Below are positions 5,770 to 9,715 of a stretch of 9,715 nt of DNA, one piece after another (positions within the stretch are counted from its first letter, which is position 1; each line of letters starts with the position of its first letter). This DNA is from Acidiferrobacter sp. (GTDB lineage Bacteria > Pseudomonadota > Gammaproteobacteria > Arenicellales > UBA868). The position numbers and the translations under genes were made by a program. Below the pieces are notes generated by a model. It was not told the DNA's origin and ran no database searches. It saw only the letters and a list, made by a program, of their open reading frames with translations. The stretch lies in contig NZKZ01000119.1 of assembly GCA_002694065.1 (NCBI GenBank), positions 1 to 9,715 of the forward strand. Reading direction: 5' to 3'.

Positions 5770-7281
5770 CTACATCAACACCACGTCGTAACTTTCCTGG
5801 TTCTGCGTTGGCTCGACCTGCAGATGGATCGGCTTACCGATGAATTCCTGCAAATCAGCCAGACCGGTGGACTCTTCATCGAGCAACATATCGATAACGG
5901 TCTGTGAGGCCATCACCAGATACCCTTTGGCCTCAAAGGCCCGTGCCTCGCGCAGGATCTCGCGAAAGATTTCGTAACACAGCGTCTGCGCTGTTTTTTG
6001 TGTTCCCCGTCCCTGGCAATGCGGGCAGGTTTCAGTCATGCCCCTCTCCAGACTCTCACGGGTACGTTTACGCGTCACCTCTACCAGTCCCAGCACCGAC
6101 ATGTCTGCAATGTGGCAACGGGTCCGGTCACGCGCCAGGGCGCGTTCGAATGCGTCCATCAATTGTCTGCGGTGATCCTCATCTTCCATATCGATGAAGT
6201 CCACGATAATGATGCCGCCGATATTCCGAAGCCGCAGTTGCCGGGCAATCGCCTGTGCGGCCTCCATGTTGGTTTTGAACAGCGTCTCCTCGAGATTGCG
6301 TTTGCCGACAAACCGACCCGTATTCACATCTACCGTGGTCATGGCCTCAGTCTGATCAAACACCAGCGAACCACCCGATTTGAGATCCACCGTACGGTTC
6401 AGTGCCCGATAAATTTCATCCTCGATCGAATAAAGATCAAAAATCGGCCGTTCGCCGGGATAGATCTCAATACAGTCGGCCAATTGAGGCATGAGATCTA
6501 CGGCGAACTGGTGCATGAGTGCGTAGGTTTCGCGGGAATCCACCCGTATCTTCTCCACATCATCACGTGCCAGATCCCGGATCACCCGAAGTGATAACGG
6601 CAGGTCCGCATGAATCAGTTCGCCTGCGCGCGCGGAGGCAATCTTGCGCTCGATCTGCTGCCAACTGCGATGCAGAAACTCAAGGTCGGCTTCAAAGTTA
6701 AGACTGTGCTGGGAATCTGCCGCTGTCCGGACAATAAACCCGGCCTGGGTTGGACGCTCCTTTAGAGCCGTGTCCAATGCCTGAAGCAGCCGATCCCGTT
6801 CATCCACATCCTGAATCCGCTGCGAGATACCGCGATGCTCCGATCCCGGCAGCAACACCAGATAGCGGGACGGAATCGACAGCTGGGTTGTCAGGCGAGC
6901 GCCTTTGGTGCCGATCGGATCCTTGGCGACCTGAACGACAATTTCCTGCCCCTCGGAAACCAACTCAGTGATGTCGGGTCGGGGCGGGGCTGGGCTCGGT
7001 TCGGCAGTCGGCTGACCGGCGACCGCCTCCGAGGCGTCCGGCGACTGAGTGCGGTGTGGCACCATGTCGGCCGCGTGCAGAAATGCAGTGCGCTCAAGAC
7101 CCACATCAACAAAAGCCGCCTGCATACCGGGCAGAACCCGCACCACTTTCCCTTTATAAATGTTGGCGACGATCCCGCGGCTGCGGCTCCGCTCAATGTG
7201 GAGCTCCTGCAGACCACCGTTTTGGACGACGGCCACCCGCGTCTCCTGCGGAGTGACATTCACCAGCAGTTCTTCACTCAT
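5770..7281 (-). CDS. rng: Ribonuclease G (RNase E/G family)
   Basis: A 503-residue endoribonuclease, slightly longer than E. coli RNase G (489). It matures the 5' end of 16S rRNA and decays some mRNAs in the cytoplasm. The S1 domain (about 36-130) carries RGIVANIYKGKVVRVLPGMQAAFVDVG-like sequence. The catalytic aspartates are D318 (TTVDVNTG) and D361 (IIVDFIDM). CPHCQGRG (419-426) is the zinc-link motif with C419 and C422. There is no long C-terminal scaffold, which separates it from RNase E. A Pro/Ala-rich insertion at about 77-104 lies inside the S1 domain and accounts for much of the extra length. The ATG at 7279-7281 has GGAGG 9 nt upstream, and overlaps the end of maf by 8 bp; the frame upstream belongs to maf territory and is rejected. 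Confidence 0.95.
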   Translation of the reverse strand: MSEELLVNVTPQETRVAVVQNGGLQELHIERSRSRGIVANIYKGKVVRVLPGMQAAFVDVGLERTAFLHAADMVPHRTQSPDASEAVAGQPTAEPSPAPPRPDITELVSEGQEIVVQVAKDPIGTKGARLTTQLSIPSRYLVLLPGSEHRGISQRIQDVDERDRLLQALDTALKERPTQAGFIVRTAADSQHSLNFEADLEFLHRSWQQIERKIASARAGELIHADLPLSLRVIRDLARDDVEKIRVDSRETYALMHQFAVDLMPQLADCIEIYPGERPIFDLYSIEDEIYRALNRTVDLKSGGSLVFDQTEAMTTVDVNTGRFVGKRNLEETLFKTNMEAAQAIARQLRLRNIGGIIIVDFIDMEDEDHRRQLMDAFERALARDRTRCHIADMSVLGLVEVTRKRTRESLERGMTETCPHCQGRGTQKTAQTLCYEIFREILREARAFEAKGYLVMASQTVIDMLLDEESTGLADLQEFIGKPIHLQVEPTQNQESYDVVLM

Positions 7282-7882
7282 TGCACAGACCCTCCTTCCA
7301 CCCCGGATGGATTCCTGCCAGCGCCAAAAGCTCCGTGGTCTCATACAGGGGCAGACCCATCACCGCTGAATAACTCCCGGACAAGGACATCACGAACGAT
7401 CCGCCAAAACCCTGAATCCCGTAGGCTCCGGCCTTATCGTAGGGCTCCGGAGTGTCGCAGTAGGCCCGGATGACCTCTTCCGGCAAGCGACAGAATGTTA
7501 CCGTACTTGTCACTCGTCGTGACTCGCGCCAGTCTCCCCGCGCAACGGTCACCGCGGTGACCACCTCATGACTGCGCCCGGAGAGGCACTGCAGCATTCT
7601 GAGAGCCTCGGCGCCATCTGTCGGCTTGCCCAGAATAGTGTCATCAAGCGCGACCACGGTGTCTGATCCCAGACAGACAGGGTGCTCACCCCCCACGGCA
7701 GCGGCCCGTACCGCGGCCTCGGCTTTTTTGACACTCAGCCGCTCAGTGAGCTCGGCCGGCCGCTCGTCCGCGAGTGCTGACTCATCAACTCCGGGCTCGT
7801 AGGTCCAAAAATCAAAGCCCGCCTGACGCAACAGCTCCGCGCGTCGCGGTGACTGAGAAGCAAGACAGAGTCCCTGCCTCAT
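7274..7882 (-). CDS. maf: Maf-family nucleotide pyrophosphatase (YhdE type, dTTP/UTP)
   Basis: A 202-residue Maf protein that hydrolyses non-canonical or pyrimidine NTPs to the monophosphates, a house-cleaning activity. Seen: SQSPRR near the start (9-14), LGSDTVV with catalytic D74, the GKPTD loop (85-89), and AGAYGIQGFGG (151-161). The Gln in YGIQG (Q157) is characteristic of the YhdE branch (dTTP, UTP) rather than YceF (m7GTP). The start is ATG 7882, which forms a 4-bp ATGA overlap with the rlmH stop. The open frame continues upstream to 8089 but lies wholly within rlmH and is rejected. Its end overlaps rng by 8 bp. The maf-rng order is conserved in E. coli (yhdE-rng). Confidence 0.93.
   Translation of the reverse strand: MRQGLCLASQSPRRAELLRQAGFDFWTYEPGVDESALADERPAELTERLSVKKAEAAVRAAAVGGEHPVCLGSDTVVALDDTILGKPTDGAEALRMLQCLSGRSHEVVTAVTVARGDWRESRRVTSTVTFCRLPEEVIRAYCDTPEPYDKAGAYGIQGFGGSFVMSLSGSYSAVMGLPLYETTELLALAGIHPGWKEGLCNE
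7291..7295 (-). promoter_or_regulatory. Ribosome-binding site of rng, inside maf
   Basis: GGAGG on the minus strand 9 nt before the rng ATG, within the last codons of maf. It decides the rng start against the longer upstream frame and allows independent reinitiation after the maf stop. Confidence 0.7.
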
Positions 7883-8361
7883 GAGACCCGGCCCGAGCGG
7901 TGATAGGGCATACCGCGGGAAATGGCGTAGGCACGATACAGTTGCTCGGCAATAACGATCCGGACCAAAGGATGGGCCAGAGTCAGCGGCGACAATGACC
8001 AGCACTGGTCGACCGAGGTCAGCACTTCGTCTGATAAGCCGTCTGGCCCCCCGACGATGAGGGCGACATCGCGGCCGAAGGTCATCCATTTCTCCAACTG
8101 CCCTGCAAGGGACTCTGAATCGTAACTGCGGCCGGATTGATCCAGGGCAATCCTGTAGGCACCGGACGGCACCGCCTGCAGAAGCCTTGCTCCCTCCTCG
8201 CGGACAATGCGGGAGAGGTCCGGGTTCTGGCCTCGCCGGGGCGTATCAACTTCGACCAGCTCAAGCCGGACACCCGAGCGCAGGCGCTGTGCATACTCAC
8301 TGAAACCATCGCTGATCCACGGCGGCATCCGTCTGCCGATCGCCACCAGATGGATTCTCAC
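7879..8361 (-). CDS. rlmH: 23S rRNA pseudouridine-1915 N3-methyltransferase RlmH
   Basis: A 160-residue SPOUT methyltransferase (E. coli 155). It methylates the pseudouridine at 1915 in helix 69 of 23S rRNA on assembled 70S ribosomes, using SAM. Motifs are LDQSGRSYDSESLA (73-86), the knot loop VGGPDGLSDEV (103-113) and PLTLAHPLVRIVIAEQLYRAY (125-145), then the near-terminal PYHR (152-155) that contributes to catalysis. The C-terminus runs five residues beyond that motif (SGRVS), slightly longer than usual. The start codon is GTG at 8359-8361 with an AGG-type site 8 nt upstream. It lies 4 bp after rsfS and overlaps maf by 4 bp. Confidence 0.95.
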   Translation of the reverse strand: MRIHLVAIGRRMPPWISDGFSEYAQRLRSGVRLELVEVDTPRRGQNPDLSRIVREEGARLLQAVPSGAYRIALDQSGRSYDSESLAGQLEKWMTFGRDVALIVGGPDGLSDEVLTSVDQCWSLSPLTLAHPLVRIVIAEQLYRAYAISRGMPYHRSGRVS

Positions 8362-8365
8362 GGTG

Positions 8366-8761
8366 TCAGCCTTCGCCCTGGCGCTCTCTTGCCTGTGTCA
8401 CTTGCGCACCCAGACGCTCATTCCAAAGGCCTTCCAGATCATAGAACTCCCGTGTGGCCGGCAGCATCAGATGTACGATGAGGTCACCGAAATCCAGCAA
8501 CACCCATTCGCCGTCACTTTCCCCCTCTACCCCTGAAGGCTTGACGCCGTGCCGTACCCCAGCCGCCCGCAATCGCTCGGCGAGCGCCAGCACATGGCGC
8601 GTGGATGTGCCGCTGGCAACGACCATCCAGTCTGCAATCTGGGTAAGCGGCCGGATATCAAGTTCGAGAATGTCTACGGCCTTGGCATCATCCAGCTCAT
8701 CAACAATCCAGCGCCTCACCGTATCCAGTTCAGCCTCGTGTGATTTTTCCATAAAGCTCAT
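8366..8761 (-). CDS. rsfS: Ribosomal silencing factor RsfS (Iojap/RsfS family)
   Basis: A 131-residue protein; E. coli RsfS has 105. RsfS binds uL14 on the 50S subunit and blocks subunit joining during starvation. The conserved core runs from about 10 to 118: AVDILELDIRPLTQIADWMVVASGTSTRHV and the terminal half with GEWVLLDFGDLIVHLMLPATREFYDLEGLW. The extra length is a polar tail rich in Gln, Arg and Glu after residue 118. The start at ATG 8759-8761 overlaps nadD by 32 bp with AAGGA only 2 nt before it. The ATG three codons later (8752) has that site 11 nt upstream. Neither is ideal, so the start is uncertain by three residues. Confidence 0.93.
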   Translation of the reverse strand: MSFMEKSHEAELDTVRRWIVDELDDAKAVDILELDIRPLTQIADWMVVASGTSTRHVLALAERLRAAGVRHGVKPSGVEGESDGEWVLLDFGDLIVHLMLPATREFYDLEGLWNERLGAQVTQARERQGEG

Positions 8762-9407
8762 GTTCCTTGATATAACTTGCCACCGCAGCGGGGACTTTGG
8801 CTTCGACAGATTTGCCGCTCATCAGGTCTGCCCTGATCTGGGCAGCCGCTGTATCGATTGGGGGAATGTCCACAAACCGCATCCAGCCCCCGGAGGTCGG
8901 CACAGAGTCACGCGGATGGCTCTGGGCGTCCCGCCACCATTGCGGCAGGGGTTCTGGCAGCGACCAACCGGGCCTGCGCATCACGGCGATACCGGCAAGC
9001 GCCAACACTTCCCGCCATCGATGCCATTCCGGCAACCCTAATGCGGCATCCAGACCCAGCGCCAGGCACAAGGGCTGATCCGGATATTCTGCCCTGAGCT
9101 CCTCAAGACTGAGTACCGTATAGGAGGGTCCTGAGCGATTGAGTTCACGGGAATCGATGACACAATCCGGTTCGCCCGCCAGCGCGAGCCGCAGCATTGC
9201 CAGTCGGTGCGCTGCACTGGCCACAGGTGGCGGACGGTGCGGGGGCTCGCCGGCGGGCAGCCAGATCACCGTCTCAACATGTAGCGCATCGCGAAGCGCC
9301 GAGACCGCCCCCAGGTGGCCGACGTGGACGGGATCGAAGGTCCCTCCAAACACCAGCAGCGGCGGATTGACCGGCTCAGGCGACAAACGGATAGCGGCTG
9401 CGGTCAA
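8730..9407 (-). CDS. nadD: Nicotinate-nucleotide adenylyltransferase NadD
   Basis: A 225-residue enzyme that joins nicotinate mononucleotide and ATP to make deamido-NAD in NAD biosynthesis. The nucleotidyltransferase signature GGTFDPVHVGHL (21-32, with H28 and H31) is intact, as are PPHRP (55-59), SYTV (95-98) and LGLDAALGLPEWHRW (117-131). The usual ISSTxIR-type motif near the C-terminus appears as TAAAQIR (186-192), with Ala where Ser/Thr are normal; this is a notable variation. The best start is a TTG at 9405-9407, which overlaps the proA stop as TTGA. No good ribosome-binding site precedes it, so coupling to proA translation is likely; a second TTG seven codons later is the alternative. 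The end overlaps rsfS. Confidence 0.9.
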   Translation of the reverse strand: MTAAAIRLSPEPVNPPLLVFGGTFDPVHVGHLGAVSALRDALHVETVIWLPAGEPPHRPPPVASAAHRLAMLRLALAGEPDCVIDSRELNRSGPSYTVLSLEELRAEYPDQPLCLALGLDAALGLPEWHRWREVLALAGIAVMRRPGWSLPEPLPQWWRDAQSHPRDSVPTSGGWMRFVDIPPIDTAAAQIRADLMSGKSVEAKVPAAVASYIKEHELYGKITRG

Positions 9408-9715
9408 GGACGGGTCGTTCCGTCGCCATAGACGATGTACTTTTGAATGGTAAGACCCTCGAGCCCCACCGGCCCGCGTACATGCAGTTTGTCAGTACTG
9501 ATCCCGATCTCGGCGCCGAGCCCATATTCGAATCCATCAGCAAACTGGGTAGAGGCATTCACCATCACTGAACTCGAATCCACTTCCCGAATAAACCGTT
9601 GGCTGCGTGAAAGATCGTTAGTCACAATAGCGTCCGTGTGTCCCGACCCGTAACGGCCGATATGGGCAATAGCCTCATCCAGACTGTCGACGATACGTAC
9701 CGCCAGGACCGGTGC
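9404..9715 (-). CDS. proA: Gamma-glutamyl phosphate reductase ProA, C-terminal part
   Basis: The last 103 codons and the stop of proA; the rest lies beyond the right edge. ProA reduces gamma-glutamyl phosphate to glutamate semialdehyde with NADPH in proline synthesis and belongs to the aldehyde dehydrogenase superfamily. Diagnostic are YGSGHTDAIVT (22-32 of the visible part), the SSSVMVNASTQFADG segment and the near-terminal HVRGPVGLEGLTIQKYIV. The frame is uninterrupted to the edge. It is the first visible gene of the minus-strand operon, and its TGA overlaps the TTG start of nadD. Confidence 0.95.
   Translation of the reverse strand, partial: APVLAVRIVDSLDEAIAHIGRYGSGHTDAIVTNDLSRSQRFIREVDSSSVMVNASTQFADGFEYGLGAEIGISTDKLHVRGPVGLEGLTIQKYIVYGDGTTRP

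Noticed and set aside
5998..6594. Long plus-strand frame of 198 codons opposite rng
   Set aside because: Antisense to conserved catalytic parts of RNase G; no domain or ribosome-binding site supports it.
6835..7473. Plus-strand frame of 212 codons opposite rng and maf
   Set aside because: It spans two real genes on the other strand and resembles no protein family.
7883..8089. N-terminal extension of Maf
   Set aside because: It lies within rlmH in another frame; the Maf fold starts right at MRQGLCLASQ with an ATGA overlap.
8454..9041. Plus-strand frame of 195 codons opposite rsfS and nadD
   Set aside because: Antisense to two well-conserved genes; low-complexity Ser/Arg-rich translation.
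1..9715. CRISPR array, tRNA, rRNA or complete insertion sequence
   Set aside because: No regularly spaced long repeats, no tRNA-like cloverleaf and no transposase frame were seen.

Overview
The window looks like chromosomal DNA of a gammaproteobacterium, probably a sulfur oxidiser related to Chromatiales or Ectothiorhodospiraceae. This rests on two things: a housekeeping cluster typical of Gammaproteobacteria (proA-nadD-rsfS-rlmH-maf-rng), and a cytoplasmic sulfur-carrier pair (tusA-dsrE2). The taxonomy is inferred from gene content and protein flavour only. I see no rRNA, tRNA, CRISPR array, complete insertion sequence or prophage.

Left part (1-1745, minus strand). The window opens inside a small exported protein, of which only the start codon and most of a signal peptide are present. 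Its upstream region (64-284) is unusually rich in cis-acting structure: three 11-bp tandem repeats, two further TAACCG boxes 11 bp apart, a 20-bp near-palindrome and an inverted repeat in the leader. Upstream of it lies a full-length BepA-type M48 metalloprotease with C-terminal TPRs, an outer-membrane quality-control enzyme. Divergent from bepA (1885-3156, plus strand) is a fold-type I PLP aminotransferase of the MocR/AspT-like Pfam family, followed by a short intrinsic terminator.

Middle part (3157-4188, plus strand). A 240-bp gap holds an AT-rich stretch and a mobile-element-like motif, then comes a two-gene sulfur-trafficking operon. It encodes TusA (sulfurtransferase with a CPxP motif) and DsrE2 (PF13686-like, with two C-terminal cysteines). 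In known sulfur oxidisers these two are usually accompanied by a rhodanese and often by dsr or hdr genes. None of those is present here.

Right part (4275-9715, minus strand). Eight genes form one tightly packed unit read right to left: proA (C-terminus only), nadD, rsfS, rlmH, maf, rng, a nitrilase-superfamily amidase and a P4H-like 2-oxoglutarate/Fe(II) oxygenase. Several junctions overlap by 4 to about 30 bp, which suggests translational coupling. Functionally the unit joins proline and NAD biosynthesis, ribosome maturation or silencing (RsfS, RlmH, RNase G), nucleotide-pool cleaning (Maf), metabolite repair (nitrilase) and an oxygenase of unknown substrate. It converges on tusA-dsrE2, and a strong GC-rich hairpin lies between the two transcription units.

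I did not find an obviously new multi-gene system. The observations most worth a second look are the repeat array at 126-236, the stand-alone tusA-dsrE2 operon, and the 2OG oxygenase at the end of a ribosome-maturation operon.
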